A DNA stretch of 64,000 nt from an uncultured Williamsia sp. (lineage in GTDB: Bacteria > Actinomycetota > Actinomycetes > Mycobacteriales > Mycobacteriaceae), in assembly GCF_947494875.1 (NCBI RefSeq), contig NZ_CANLWM010000003.1, positions 62,001-126,000 on the forward strand. The letters run 5' to 3'. Below, in pieces: positions 27,668 through 37,844 of this stretch. Position 1 is the first letter of the stretch; every line of letters starts with the position of its first letter. The notes below the pieces were generated by a model that was given only the letters and a program-made list of their open reading frames with translations, had not been told where the DNA came from and searched no databases. The translations under genes were made by a program, and so were the position numbers.

Positions 27668-30600
27668 GTGTTCACGCTGCACCGGTCGCCCCGCACGGAC
27701 GTCCTCGCCGACGCCCTGGCGGACATCCTGGTGCAGCCCCTGCCCGACCCGTTCGCCGCGGAGATCGTGGCCGTGCCCGCGAAGGGCGTCGAGCGGTGGC
27801 TCGCGCAGCGCTTCGCCACGACCCTGGGAGCGACGTCCGGCACCGGCGACGGCGTCGCCGCCAACATCGACTTCCGGTCGGCCTCGGACCTCGTCGACGG
27901 CGTCCTCGCCGGTGTCCGCGGCCACCGCATGGCCGACGACCCGTGGGCGACCGCCCGGGTCCGCTGGCACCTTCTCGACGTCGTCGACGAGTGTGCCTCG
28001 CTGCCCGAATGCGCCGTCCTGGCACGGCATCTCGGTGTGGACGGCGCCCGGGTGGACCCCCATCGGGCGGGCCGTCGGTGGGCCACCGCCGGTCACCTCA
28101 CCCGCTTGTTCCGCGCCTACGCGGCGTCGCGGCCCGCGATGCTCGCCGCCTGGACGCGCGGCGACGACGTCGACGGCGTTTCCGACGAGGACGGTTCGGT
28201 ACGGCCGGTCGACGACGACCTGCGCTGGCAACCGGTGGTGTGGCGTGCCCTGCGGGCCCGCATCGGGACACCGTCACCGGCCGAGATGCTCGACGACCTC
28301 TGCGCACGGATCCGGGACGAGCCGACGTCCGTCGACCTGCCCGAGCGCGTCGCCCTGTTCGGCCCCACACGCCTCACCACGCAGCAGCTGGACGTGCTGG
28401 CGGCGACAGCCGAGGACCGGGACGTGCACGTGTTCCTGCCCCACCCGTCCGACGCACTGTGGCACTCCGAGGCCGCCGGGGGACCCGTCCGGCGGACCGC
28501 GCTGCGCCGCGCGCTGTCCCCACACCCGTTGGTGGCCAGTTTGTCCCGAGAGGTCCGCGAGACCCGTCACCGTCTCGGGGCCGTGGTCGACGACGACGTG
28601 CACCATCCCCTCCCGCAGGCGCGACCCACCACGCTGCTCGGTCGCCTCCAGTCCGGCGTCGAGGCCGACGAGCCGCCGAGTCCGGGTTGCGCCGTCGCCG
28701 ACGGCACCGTGACCGTCCACGCCTGCCACGGACCGGCTCGGCAGGTCGAGGTCGCCCGGGACGTCATCGTGCGGATGTTCGCCGAGGACCCCACCCTGAC
28801 CCCCCGCGACGTCATCGTCATGTGTCCCGACATCGACCTGTTCGCGCCGCTCGTCGCCGCGTCGTTCGGCCAGGACGCCACCACCCACCCCGCGCACCAA
28901 CTGCGAGTGCGCCTCGCCGACCGCGGGCTCGCGGCCACCAACGCCGTCCTGGACACCGTCGTCGCCGTGCACGCGCTCGCCGGGTCGCGGGTGACCGCCG
29001 GTGACGTCGCCGACCTGGCCGCGCGCGAACCCGTCGCCCGGCGTTTCGGTCTCGACGACGACGCACTCGAGCGCATCGACGACTGGCTCGTGCGCGGCGG
29101 GGTGCGGTGGGGACTAGGTGCGCCCCAGCGCAAGGCGTTCGGTCTCGAGGGTTTCCCGCAGAACACCATGGAGACCGGCGTCGACCGGCTCGCGCTGGGC
29201 GTCGCCGCCGACGAACTCGACGGCTGGATCGACCGGGCCCTGCCGTTGGCCGACATCGAGAGTGCCGACGTCGATCTCGTCGGACGTTTCGTCGCCCTGG
29301 TCGAGTCGTTGGAACGCTGCGTGGACGCCCTCACCGGCGTCCACACCGGGGTGCAGTGGCGCGACGCACTGGTCGGGGTCGTCGCCGACCTCACCGAGAG
29401 CGATCGCACGCAGGCATGGCAGACCGCACGCGCGATCGCCGAGATCGACGCAGCCTTCGACCACGGGCAGTCGCTCACCCTGCGTCGCGCGGACGTCACC
29501 GCCCTGCTCGACGAGATGGTCGCCGCGCGACCCACCCGCGCCAACTTCCGCACCGGTGAGCTCACGGTGTGCTCCATGGTGCCCATGCGGTCGGTCCCGC
29601 ACCGCGCCGTCGTGCTCCTCGGCCTCGACGACGACACGTACCCGCGGGCGACCCGGGCCGACGGCGACGACGTCCTGGGCCGCGATCCCGTCGTGGGGGA
29701 ACGGGATCCGCGGGCCGAGGACCGTCAGCTCCTGTTGGACACGATCATGTCCGCGACCGACCGGCTCGCCGTCTGCTTCTCCGGTACCGACCCGGTGTCC
29801 GGACTTCGCCGGCCACCGTCGGTGCCGGTGAGCGAACTGCTCGACACGCTCGTCACCCTGGTCGGCGCGGACGGCCCCGACGAGATCGTGCATCGGCACC
29901 CGCTGCACGCCTTCGATCCCGCGTCGTTCGCCGCGGACGATCCCGCACCCGGCGTGGCCGACACGACGCCACACCCGTTCTCCTACGACACGGTCGCCCT
30001 GGCCGGCGCCCGGGCGATGCTCGCGCCGTCGTCGGGAACCCTCGTGTTCGACCGGACCCCGATCCCGCTACCGGCGGCCGCACTGCGCGACGACCTCGAC
30101 CTCGGCGACCTCGTCGCCTTCCTGGAGCATCCGACGCGCGCGTTTCTCCGCCAGCGGCTGCACACCGGCGTCCCCGAGGCCGACGACGTCCTGCCCGACG
30201 CGATGACCGCCGACCTCGACTCCCTCGACCGCTGGGGTATCGGCGACCGGATCCTCTCGCGTCGGCTCGACGGCATGGATCTCGCGACCCTGCGCAACAT
30301 CGAACTGCGGCGGGGGATGCTGCCGCCGTTCACGTTCGGGACGCGCGCACTCGACGACATCGTCGACGTCGTCGACCGCATCGCCGGCGCGGCCGGGCCC
30401 GAGGCACTCACCCCGCGCGTCACCGTCGACGTCGACGTGGCCCTGCCCGACGGGCGACGGGTCACCGGGACCGTCGACTCGTTGCGGCACAACGACACCG
30501 GGCTCCGTGCGGTCACCGCCTCCTTCTCACGGTTGTCGGCGAGGCGTCGTATCGGCGCGTGGGCGACTCTGCTGGCGACCGCGGCGTCGGTGCCCGAGAT

Positions 30601-30979
30601 GCTCGGTGCGCGCACCGTCGGCCGAGGTCGCGGCCCAGCCATCGCCGTCGCCGATCTGACCGTGCCCGCCGACCCCGTCGCGCTGCTCGCCGACCTCGTC
30701 GCCCTGCGGGACCGTGGTCTGCAGGCCCCGCTGCCCGCACCCGTGGCCGCGACCGCGACCTACGCCGAACGCCGTGGACGCGGCGTCGACCACGACCCGG
30801 CGATGGACGCGGCGCGCAAGGACTACGAGGGGAGGTACGGCGAGCACACCGACCGGTTCGAACAGTTCGTGTTCCCGGGCGGGTTCGACGAGATCGCCGC
30901 CGCCGACGCCGATCTGCGGGACATCGCGGCACGCATCTGGCAGCCGTTGACGGCCCACGAGACGACGACGACACGATGA
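27668..30979 (+). CDS. recC: Exodeoxyribonuclease V subunit gamma (RecC)
   Basis: A 1103-residue RecC, the Chi-scanning, catalytically inactive subunit of the RecBCD helicase-nuclease. N-terminal FTLHRSPRTDVLADALADIL and VPAKGVERWLAQRFATTLG are typical, as is VVLLGLDDDTYPRATRADGDDVLGRDP split across about residues 650-670, where a degenerate helicase motif lies. There is no Walker A motif, as expected for RecC. Length agrees with M. tuberculosis RecC (about 1097). I take the GTG at 27668, one base after the thioesterase stop; the longer open frame is shadow. The stop overlaps recB by 4 bases. In mycobacteria RecBCD serves mainly single-strand annealing while AdnAB drives recombination (published work). 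Confidence 0.95.
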   Translation: MFTLHRSPRTDVLADALADILVQPLPDPFAAEIVAVPAKGVERWLAQRFATTLGATSGTGDGVAANIDFRSASDLVDGVLAGVRGHRMADDPWATARVRWHLLDVVDECASLPECAVLARHLGVDGARVDPHRAGRRWATAGHLTRLFRAYAASRPAMLAAWTRGDDVDGVSDEDGSVRPVDDDLRWQPVVWRALRARIGTPSPAEMLDDLCARIRDEPTSVDLPERVALFGPTRLTTQQLDVLAATAEDRDVHVFLPHPSDALWHSEAAGGPVRRTALRRALSPHPLVASLSREVRETRHRLGAVVDDDVHHPLPQARPTTLLGRLQSGVEADEPPSPGCAVADGTVTVHACHGPARQVEVARDVIVRMFAEDPTLTPRDVIVMCPDIDLFAPLVAASFGQDATTHPAHQLRVRLADRGLAATNAVLDTVVAVHALAGSRVTAGDVADLAAREPVARRFGLDDDALERIDDWLVRGGVRWGLGAPQRKAFGLEGFPQNTMETGVDRLALGVAADELDGWIDRALPLADIESADVDLVGRFVALVESLERCVDALTGVHTGVQWRDALVGVVADLTESDRTQAWQTARAIAEIDAAFDHGQSLTLRRADVTALLDEMVAARPTRANFRTGELTVCSMVPMRSVPHRAVVLLGLDDDTYPRATRADGDDVLGRDPVVGERDPRAEDRQLLLDTIMSATDRLAVCFSGTDPVSGLRRPPSVPVSELLDTLVTLVGADGPDEIVHRHPLHAFDPASFAADDPAPGVADTTPHPFSYDTVALAGARAMLAPSSGTLVFDRTPIPLPAAALRDDLDLGDLVAFLEHPTRAFLRQRLHTGVPEADDVLPDAMTADLDSLDRWGIGDRILSRRLDGMDLATLRNIELRRGMLPPFTFGTRALDDIVDVVDRIAGAAGPEALTPRVTVDVDVALPDGRRVTGTVDSLRHNDTGLRAVTASFSRLSARRRIGAWATLLATAASVPEMLGARTVGRGRGPAIAVADLTVPADPVALLADLVALRDRGLQAPLPAPVAATATYAERRGRGVDHDPAMDAARKDYEGRYGEHTDRFEQFVFPGGFDEIAAADADLRDIAARIWQPLTAHETTTTR

Positions 30980-33900
30980 GCGACCGCACCCGCGGTGAGG
31001 CGTCGCCGTTCACCCTCGCCGACCCGCTCCCGACCGGGACCACCGTCCTCGAGGCGTCGGCGGGCACCGGGAAGACCCACGCCATCGTGGCACTGGCCGC
31101 GCGCTACATCGCCGAGGGCGTGCCCGTCGAGTCGCTGCTGCTCGTCACGTTCAGTCGGATGGCCACGGCCGAGCTGCGCGAGCGGACGCGCGAGCGGTTG
31201 CGTTCCCTCGCAGCCGGTCTCGCGGAGCCGGAGGCCTCCGACGACGATCTCGTCGCGATCGTCGCCGACGTCGATCCGGCCGAGCTGACGCTGCGCCGGG
31301 AACGGATCGCCGCGGCACTGTCCGACTTCGACGCCGCGACGGTCAGCACCACCCACACCTTCTGCTCGCGCATGCTCGACGCCCTCGGCGTCGCCGGGGA
31401 CCGTGAGGAGGGGCTGACGCTGGTCGAGGAGGTCGACGACCTCGTGAACGAGGTCGCCGGCGACGTGCATCTCAAGTGGTTCGCGACCGCGGAGCCACCG
31501 TTCTCCGCCGACACAACGCGCACCATCGCCCGCGCGGCGGTCCGTCAGTCCGCGGCCCGCATCGTCCCCGACGACGCCGCCGACGACACCTCCGAGGCGC
31601 TGCGGGGGCGCTTCGTCGAGGTCGTCCGCCGCGAGGTCCGACGGCGCATGCGGATGAGCCGCATCCGCGACTACGACGAACTGCAGTCGCTGCTCCGCGA
31701 CGTCGTCTGCGACCCGGTGCACGGCGAGGCCGCATGCGCGCGCATCCGACGGCACTTCCGCGCCGTGCTCGTCGACGAGTTCCAGGACACCGATCCCGTC
31801 CAGTGGGAGATCCTGCGCCGCTGTTTCCACGGACACGTGGCGCTGACCCTCGTCGGCGACCCGAAGCAGTCGATCTACAAGTTCCGCGGGGCCGAGGTGC
31901 TCGCCTACCTCGACGCGTCCCGCGTCGCCGACCAGAACCGTCGCCTGACGACGAACTGGCGCACCGACGCCGACCTGGTGTCCGCGCTGGACCACCTCTA
32001 CGGGGGCGCCGAGCTCGGGAACCCGGAGATCGTCGTGCGCGGCGTCGACGCCCGTCACGCGCAGCCGCGCATCGACGGTCTGCCCCCGCTGCGCCTGAAG
32101 GTGGTGCGCCGCACCGGCCACGGCCCGATGTCGCGATCGGGACTGCCCGTCCTCGACGCGCTCCGCCGGTCCGTGGTGACCGACGTCGCCGACGACATCG
32201 CGGCGATCCTCGCCGACCCGCCGACACTGTCGACGCCCGACGGTGACCGGCCGGTCCGGCCGTCGGACATCGCCGTCCTCGTCCGCGCGCGCAAGGTCAT
32301 CGAGCCGCTGCAGTCCGCCCTGCGCACCCACGGCGTCGCCTCGGTGGTCGGTGCCGGGGTGAGCGTGTTCGCCACCGACGCCGCGCGCGACTGGTTCCAC
32401 CTCATCCGAGCCCTCGAACAGCCGACCCGCGCCGATCGCGTGGCGCTCGCTGCGCTGACACCGCTCCTCGGGTGGTCCCCGGCGGAGGTGGCCGAGGCGG
32501 GCGGCGCACCGGACGCGGCGTCGGATCTCGTCGCCGACCTGGCCGAGACGGTGGAGCGGTCGGGATTCGCCGCGATGGTGGAGCGCCTGACGTTGCGCCG
32601 CGGCCTCTACGCCCGCGTGCTGTCGACCCACGACGGCGAGCGGGCCATGACCGACCACCTGCACCTGGCGTCGCTGTGCCACCGCCACATGGTCACCGAG
32701 CGTGCCGGGCTTCCCGGTCTGGTCCGCTGGTTCTCCGAACGGCGCGAGGACCCCGGGGTGGGTGATCAGGCGGAACAGAGCCGTCGTCTCGACCGTGACG
32801 CGCACGCCGTCACGATCATGACCGTCCACGGCAGCAAGGGACTGGAGTTCCCCATCGTGCACGTGCCGTTCGGGTGGGACTCGGCGAAGGTCCCGAAGCC
32901 GGAGACGCTGGAGTTCCACGACGACCACAACCGCCGAGTCCTCGACGTCGGAGGACCCGAGGCTCCTGGCTACCAGCGACGTCGTTCCGTCGCGGACGCC
33001 GAGGACGCGGGGGAGGACCTGCGTCTGTTCTACGTCGCCGTCACGCGCGCGCGATCCGCGGTGACGCTGTGGTGGGCTCCGGGGTCGTCGGCGCGACAGT
33101 CACCGTTGCACCGTCTCCTCTTCGCACGACCACCGCGTGCGGTCGCCGCACCCGATCCCGGACCATCGGCGGATCTCCCGACCGACGCCGAGGTCATGGA
33201 CCGTCTCACCGACTGGGCCGCACGCGCGACGGTCCCGATCGTCGTGTCGCACGGCGGATCCGGGTCCACGGACACCGTCGTCGACGACGAGACCGACACC
33301 GGCCGCCCCACGACGCTGCGCGCTGCCCGGCTCGATCGGACCATCGACGCCGGGTGGCGGCGCACCTCGTACACCGCGCTCGTGGCCGCCGCCCACGACC
33401 GGGCACCCGGCGTGGCCACCGAACCGGATCCGCTCACCGTCGCCGACGAGCCGACCGAGGAGACGACGGACGACGATGCGGTGACCGACATCGACGCCGA
33501 CGGTCTCGCGCTCCCGTCGCCGATGAACGGTCTGCCCTACGGCGCCGCGTTCGGGACCCTCGTGCACGCGGTCCTCGAGACCGTCGACGTGGACGCACCC
33601 GACCTGCGCACCGAGGTGGAGCGCTGCGCGATCCCGGCCGTGGCGAGTGCGGGTCTGGACCTCGACCACGGCCACCTCGTCGACGCGCTGGTCGCGGTCC
33701 TGAGCACGCCGCTGCACCTCGCGGGCGGCCGCGATCCCGACCTGCGGCTCGCGGACGTCCCGCGTCGCCGGAGACTCGCCGAGGTCGACTTCGAGTTCCC
33801 GCTGGCCGCCGGGACGGGTGCAGTGGCTGCGATCGCCGACCTCATGGACCTCCATCTGCCGCAGGACGATCCGATGCGGGGCTACGCATCGGTGCTGCGC

Positions 33901-34305
33901 GAACTCGGCGATCCCGAACTGCGCGGTTTCCTCACCGGGAGCATCGACGCTGTCCTCGGCGTCCCCGTCGGCGAACATCTGCGGTACCTCGTCGTGGACT
34001 ACAAGACCAACCGCATGGGCCCCGGCGATCTCTCGGCGCTCGACTACGACGGTCCCGCCATGACCGCCGAGATGATCCGCTCCCACTACCCGTTGCAGGC
34101 GATGCTGTACGCGGTCGCGCTCTACCGATATCTGCGGTGGCGGCTGTCCGACCCGCAGGCACAGGATCGCCTCGGCCCCGTGTTGTACCTCTTCGTGCGC
34201 GGGATGGCCGGCCCCGCGACGCCGGCGGGGATCGGCGTGCTGCGCTGGGACGTGCCGGGGCCGATGGTCGTCGCGCTGTCGGACCTGCTGGGAGGCCGCT
34301 CGTGA
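30976..34305 (+). CDS. recB: Exodeoxyribonuclease V subunit beta (RecB)
   Basis: A 1109-residue RecB: 3'-5' superfamily 1A helicase plus C-terminal nuclease. The Walker A motif EASAGTGKTHAIVAL is at about 26-40 and motif II is VLVDEFQDTDPVQWEILRR (about 270), followed by LVGDPKQSIYKFRGAE. Motifs in HGSKGLEFPIVHVPF (about 617) and LRLFYVAVTRARSAV close the helicase core. The nuclease site VVDYKTNRMG carries Asp1008 and Lys1010, equivalent to E. coli Asp1080 and Lys1082, so the nuclease appears active. The ATG at 30976 overlaps recC by 4 bases and the stop overlaps recD by 4 bases. Confidence 0.97.
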   Translation: MSDRTRGEASPFTLADPLPTGTTVLEASAGTGKTHAIVALAARYIAEGVPVESLLLVTFSRMATAELRERTRERLRSLAAGLAEPEASDDDLVAIVADVDPAELTLRRERIAAALSDFDAATVSTTHTFCSRMLDALGVAGDREEGLTLVEEVDDLVNEVAGDVHLKWFATAEPPFSADTTRTIARAAVRQSAARIVPDDAADDTSEALRGRFVEVVRREVRRRMRMSRIRDYDELQSLLRDVVCDPVHGEAACARIRRHFRAVLVDEFQDTDPVQWEILRRCFHGHVALTLVGDPKQSIYKFRGAEVLAYLDASRVADQNRRLTTNWRTDADLVSALDHLYGGAELGNPEIVVRGVDARHAQPRIDGLPPLRLKVVRRTGHGPMSRSGLPVLDALRRSVVTDVADDIAAILADPPTLSTPDGDRPVRPSDIAVLVRARKVIEPLQSALRTHGVASVVGAGVSVFATDAARDWFHLIRALEQPTRADRVALAALTPLLGWSPAEVAEAGGAPDAASDLVADLAETVERSGFAAMVERLTLRRGLYARVLSTHDGERAMTDHLHLASLCHRHMVTERAGLPGLVRWFSERREDPGVGDQAEQSRRLDRDAHAVTIMTVHGSKGLEFPIVHVPFGWDSAKVPKPETLEFHDDHNRRVLDVGGPEAPGYQRRRSVADAEDAGEDLRLFYVAVTRARSAVTLWWAPGSSARQSPLHRLLFARPPRAVAAPDPGPSADLPTDAEVMDRLTDWAARATVPIVVSHGGSGSTDTVVDDETDTGRPTTLRAARLDRTIDAGWRRTSYTALVAAAHDRAPGVATEPDPLTVADEPTEETTDDDAVTDIDADGLALPSPMNGLPYGAAFGTLVHAVLETVDVDAPDLRTEVERCAIPAVASAGLDLDHGHLVDALVAVLSTPLHLAGGRDPDLRLADVPRRRRLAEVDFEFPLAAGTGAVAAIADLMDLHLPQDDPMRGYASVLRELGDPELRGFLTGSIDAVLGVPVGEHLRYLVVDYKTNRMGPGDLSALDYDGPAMTAEMIRSHYPLQAMLYAVALYRYLRWRLSDPQAQDRLGPVLYLFVRGMAGPATPAGIGVLRWDVPGPMVVALSDLLGGRS

Positions 34306-36095
34306 CCGCCGATTCGACGACGTCGCCGGCCTCCGCAGGGGATCTGGTGACGGTGTTCGCCGACGCCGGGGTGCTCGGCGTCGCCGACGTGCAGGTCGCC
34401 CGCCGGCTCGTGCGTCTGGTCGGGGGAGTGGCGCCGACCCTGGGACTCCTCGTCGCACTGACGATCCGAGCGCTGCGCGCGGGATCGGTCTGCGTCGACC
34501 TCGCCCGACTCCGCGACATCCCACCCGACCGGGACGCCCCCGAGGGCCTCGAGATCGCGGACCTGCCCTGGCCCGACGCGGACGCGCTCCTCGACGACCT
34601 CCGGTCCTCACCGTTGGCGGTCGCGGGCTCCGGTGGACTCGCCCCGCTGCGAGTGGCGCGCACCGGGGACGGTGCCGTCCTGGTCTACCTGGACAAGTAT
34701 TCGCGTCAGGAGTCCCGCGTCCGCGAGGTGCTCGCCACGCGCGCCGCGGATCCGCCGACCGTCGACGAGGCGGTCGTCGACGCCGTGGTGGCGAGGCTCT
34801 TCCCCGACGACGGTGACGACGGACCGGACCTGCAGGCGTCGGCCGCACGGGCCGCGGCGACCCATCGGACCACCGTGCTCGCCGGAGGACCCGGTACCGG
34901 CAAGACGCACACCGTCGCGCGGATCGTCGCGCTGCTCGAGGAGATCGAGGGACCCGGTCTGCGGGTGGGTCTGTGTGCCCCGACCGGTCGCGCCGCGGCG
35001 GCGTTGCAGGCCGCCGTGAGCGGCCAGTCCGACCTGCGTCTCCCGCCGGTGCGTGCGGTGACGATCAACCGACTGCTCGGGCCGCTGCCGGGGGGCAGGC
35101 GGTTCCGTCACTCGGCGGCACACCGGCTGCCCTACGACGTCGTGATCGTCGACGAGGCGTCGATGGTGTCGCTGACGATGATGTTCCGCCTCCTCGACGC
35201 GCTGCGCCCGACGACGCGACTCGTGCTCGTCGGCGACCCCGACCAGTTGGCATCCGTCGACGCGGGTGCCGTGCTGGCGGACCTCGTCCACAACGTCGGC
35301 GACAGCGACACCGGGACCTCCGGTGCCGTCGTGTCACTCCGACGCCGTCGGCGATTCGGCGGGGAGATCGGGGCTCTCGCCGACGCGGTCCGCGCCGGTG
35401 ACGCCGACGCGGTGATCGGTCGCCTCGCAGACCCCGACGCCGACGTCGGCGGTGTCCGCCTCGTCGACGACACCGGCGCAGCGTTCGACGACGTGTTGGC
35501 CGCGACCACCCGATGGTTGCGCGCGATGTCCTCGGCGGCGCAGGCAGGCGACGCGGCCGGTGCACTGGCCGCTCTCGACAGCCACCGCGTGCTGTGCGCC
35601 CACCGCCGGGGACCTGCGGGCGTCGCCCACTGGCAGACCGTCGTCACCCGCGCCGCCGACATCGACGATCACCCCGCACGACCGTGGTACGCCGGCCGCC
35701 CGGTCCTGCTGACCGAGACCGACCGGCGGGCCGGGCTGTACAACGGCGACACCGGTGTCGTGGTCCTCGTGGAGGGGGAGCCGATGGTCGCCTTCCCCGG
35801 CCTCGACCCGGGAGCGGAGCCGCGCCTCGTCCGGCCCCGCACCCTGCGCGGCGTCGTGTCGGCGTATGCGACGACCATCCACCGCAGTCAGGGCAGCCAG
35901 TACGGCGCGGTCACCGTGGTCATCCCGCCGGGACGGTCGGCTCTGTTGACGAGAGAACTGCTCTACACCGCGATCACCCGGTCGACGGACGCGGTGACGT
36001 TGGTGGGGACCGCAGCCGACCTCCGGGCCGGGGTCGAGCGAAAGGTGCTGCGCGCCAGCGGCCTGCGCACGAGCCTCGTCGATGTTGCTCGGTGA
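34302..36095 (+). CDS. recD: Exodeoxyribonuclease V subunit alpha (RecD)
   Basis: A 597-residue RecD, the 5'-3' superfamily 1B helicase of RecBCD. Walker A is LAGGPGTGKTHTVARI (Lys201), motif Ia is GLCAPTGRAAAAL, motif II VVIVDEASMVSLTMM, motif III LVLVGDPDQLASVDAGAVL and motif V TIHRSQGSQYGAV, all in order. Length is close to E. coli RecD (608). The GTG at 34302 overlaps the recB stop by 4 bases; the frame upstream is shadow of recB. The operon order recC-recB-recD matches mycobacteria. It ends 2 bases from the stop of the convergent glycosyltransferase. Confidence 0.97.
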   Translation: MTADSTTSPASAGDLVTVFADAGVLGVADVQVARRLVRLVGGVAPTLGLLVALTIRALRAGSVCVDLARLRDIPPDRDAPEGLEIADLPWPDADALLDDLRSSPLAVAGSGGLAPLRVARTGDGAVLVYLDKYSRQESRVREVLATRAADPPTVDEAVVDAVVARLFPDDGDDGPDLQASAARAAATHRTTVLAGGPGTGKTHTVARIVALLEEIEGPGLRVGLCAPTGRAAAALQAAVSGQSDLRLPPVRAVTINRLLGPLPGGRRFRHSAAHRLPYDVVIVDEASMVSLTMMFRLLDALRPTTRLVLVGDPDQLASVDAGAVLADLVHNVGDSDTGTSGAVVSLRRRRRFGGEIGALADAVRAGDADAVIGRLADPDADVGGVRLVDDTGAAFDDVLAATTRWLRAMSSAAQAGDAAGALAALDSHRVLCAHRRGPAGVAHWQTVVTRAADIDDHPARPWYAGRPVLLTETDRRAGLYNGDTGVVVLVEGEPMVAFPGLDPGAEPRLVRPRTLRGVVSAYATTIHRSQGSQYGAVTVVIPPGRSALLTRELLYTAITRSTDAVTLVGTAADLRAGVERKVLRASGLRTSLVDVAR

Positions 36096-36097
36096 GA

Positions 36098-36910
36098 TCA
36101 GGCTCCGTGGTCTGGCCCACCAGGTTCTGACGGGTGATGGTCACCCCTGTTGTCGTCGGACCGTTGTCCCTGGCCGGTGTCGCGATACGTCTCGTACGCG
36201 GTGACGAAATCGGTCAACCCGACCGCCTCGTATTTCTCGATCTCCCGGTCGAGGTGTCCGTGTTGCGCTGCGTAGTAGGGACCCGATGCGTGAAAGCAGA
36301 GGTGGTCGCGGATGACACCGTGCTTCTTGCGGAGGTACTTCGCGAACACGGTCGAGAGCATCCCGTCCTCACCGCTCGCCATCGACAGTGCGCGGCGTCT
36401 GATCAGCGGCTTGAGCAGGGTGTGGTGACGTCGCCGAAAGCAGGCGCACCATCCGCCGGCTGGTCCGCGCTCCACGGTCAGGTCGCCCCTGACGTCAGGC
36501 GAGTACGCGTCCGCCGGTGGCTTCGCGCCGTCGGTGTGTTCGTTCTGCACCACGTTCAGGCACAGGAAGCCGTAGTCGGGGAAGGCTGTCATGTACTGGT
36601 CGAACACGAGGTCCAGGTCTGGCGGGAACTCGAGGACGTCGTCGTCGACCACGACGATGTACTTTCCCTTCGCCGCCGCGAAGAGCCGGTGATACGCCTG
36701 CAGACCCTCGTTCTCCTCGAGGGTGATGACGCGGACGTTCTGCTGACCGGCGTGCCGGGAGAGGACATCTCTGGTCGGCTGATCGGAGCCGTTGTCGAGG
36801 ACCAGGATCTCGCACCGGTCCCGATGTGCGATGTTCGACGACAAGCTGGTGAGGCTCGCGTCCAAGAACCGCGGACGATTCCACGTCAACATGACGAAGC
36901 TGAAGTCCAT
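36098..36910 (-). CDS. Family 2 glycosyltransferase
   Basis: A 270-residue GT-A fold glycosyltransferase (GT2). The N-terminus FVMLTWNRPRFLDASLTSL and VLDNGSDQPT are the nucleotide-sugar-binding strands, and VVVDDDVLEFPPD (Asp89-91) is the metal-binding DXD-like motif. No membrane segment, so it probably acts at the inner membrane face. The acceptor is unknown. The last ~30 residues are hydrophilic and look like a tail. ATG at 36910. Its G+C is visibly lower than its neighbours (about 62% over 36241-36360 by hand count, against 78% in a 60-base sample of recD), which suggests acquisition by transfer. It stands between recD (convergent) and a PIG-L deacetylase 56 bases upstream. Confidence 0.85.
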   Translation of the reverse strand: MDFSFVMLTWNRPRFLDASLTSLSSNIAHRDRCEILVLDNGSDQPTRDVLSRHAGQQNVRVITLEENEGLQAYHRLFAAAKGKYIVVVDDDVLEFPPDLDLVFDQYMTAFPDYGFLCLNVVQNEHTDGAKPPADAYSPDVRGDLTVERGPAGGWCACFRRRHHTLLKPLIRRRALSMASGEDGMLSTVFAKYLRKKHGVIRDHLCFHASGPYYAAQHGHLDREIEKYEAVGLTDFVTAYETYRDTGQGQRSDDNRGDHHPSEPGGPDHGA

Positions 36911-36966
36911 GCGCGAAGGGTATCGACGACGGAGTCGTCAGGCGGGCCGGGTCGACGGCACCGGGA

Positions 36967-37758
36967 TCACCGCGGGATGACCTGTTCCCGCGCATCCGGC
37001 AGAAGGGGGCACCCCCCCTGCACCAGGTCGCGGCGAAGGTAGTACTCGACGCGGAGGAGCCGACGGCGGGTGTCCTCGTCGAGGGCCAACAGCGCCTTGA
37101 GTGCCGTGCTGCGATCCATCTCCGACCGATGCTCGTTGATCGCCGTCCACTTGCGGTCGACCCAGTCGGCCACGTCCACCGTCAGGTCGATCTCGTCGTT
37201 CGGGGTCCCTGCCGGCGGTGCGTCGTCAGCGGTGCCGATGCGCCGACCGATGGCGTCCATCGTCGACGTCGGGACGGTGGTGAAGTAGACCGATCGCACC
37301 TGCCAGGCCGGTCCGGCGTCGGGATAGATCGACGAGGTCGCCGCGGCGTCGACCGCGGCGAGCGTGATGCGGTTGGTGTGGATGTGGTCGGGATGCCCGT
37401 ACACGCCGTAGGCGTCATAGGTGACCACCGCGTCCGGACGGTCTGCGCGGATGTGCGCGGTGACCTGGGCGACCGCCCCGTCGAAGTCGGCGTCACACAG
37501 GCGCGGCGCTCCGGGTGCGGAGTCCGGGTACGCCCCGTCCGCGTACCCGAGCGCGGCCGCGGGTGGAGCTCCCAGTGTCGCGAGGGCGCGCTGCAGTTCG
37601 GCGTGACGTTTCGTCCCCTCGGCCCAGGTGCAGCAGAGGGTGGAGACCGCGACCCCGGCGTCGGCGAGGCGCGCGATGGTGCCGCCCGTCCACAGCGACT
37701 CGTCGTCGGGGTGGGCGTGCACGAACATCACGGACCCTGGGGGCACGCTCCTCCTCAC
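36967..37758 (-). CDS. PIG-L family deacetylase (MshB/LmbE fold)
   Basis: A 263-residue zinc-dependent de-N-acetylase of the PIG-L/LmbE superfamily. The metal site AHPDDE is at residues 15-20 (His16, Asp19) and the third ligand is probably His125 in YGHPDHIHTN (119-128). MshB and Mca of mycothiol metabolism belong here, and the length is close to MshB (about 300) though shorter; I cannot assign mycothiol, antibiotic or glycan substrate. The start is uncertain: the GTG at 37758 gives the full frame, but in-frame GTGs at 37746 and 37731 are also possible, and an AGGAGG lies between. It sits between gadB-like and glycosyltransferase genes on the same strand. Confidence 0.82.
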   Translation of the reverse strand: MRRSVPPGSVMFVHAHPDDESLWTGGTIARLADAGVAVSTLCCTWAEGTKRHAELQRALATLGAPPAAALGYADGAYPDSAPGAPRLCDADFDGAVAQVTAHIRADRPDAVVTYDAYGVYGHPDHIHTNRITLAAVDAAATSSIYPDAGPAWQVRSVYFTTVPTSTMDAIGRRIGTADDAPPAGTPNDEIDLTVDVADWVDRKWTAINEHRSEMDRSTALKALLALDEDTRRRLLRVEYYLRRDLVQGGCPLLPDAREQVIPR

Positions 37759-37844
37759 GCAGGGGCGCGGGTGCGCCGGCGGCGGGACGGTCTCCCCTCA
37801 GCGTAGGGGGATGCGTCGGACGGTCGTCGGCCCACCGCCCGCCG

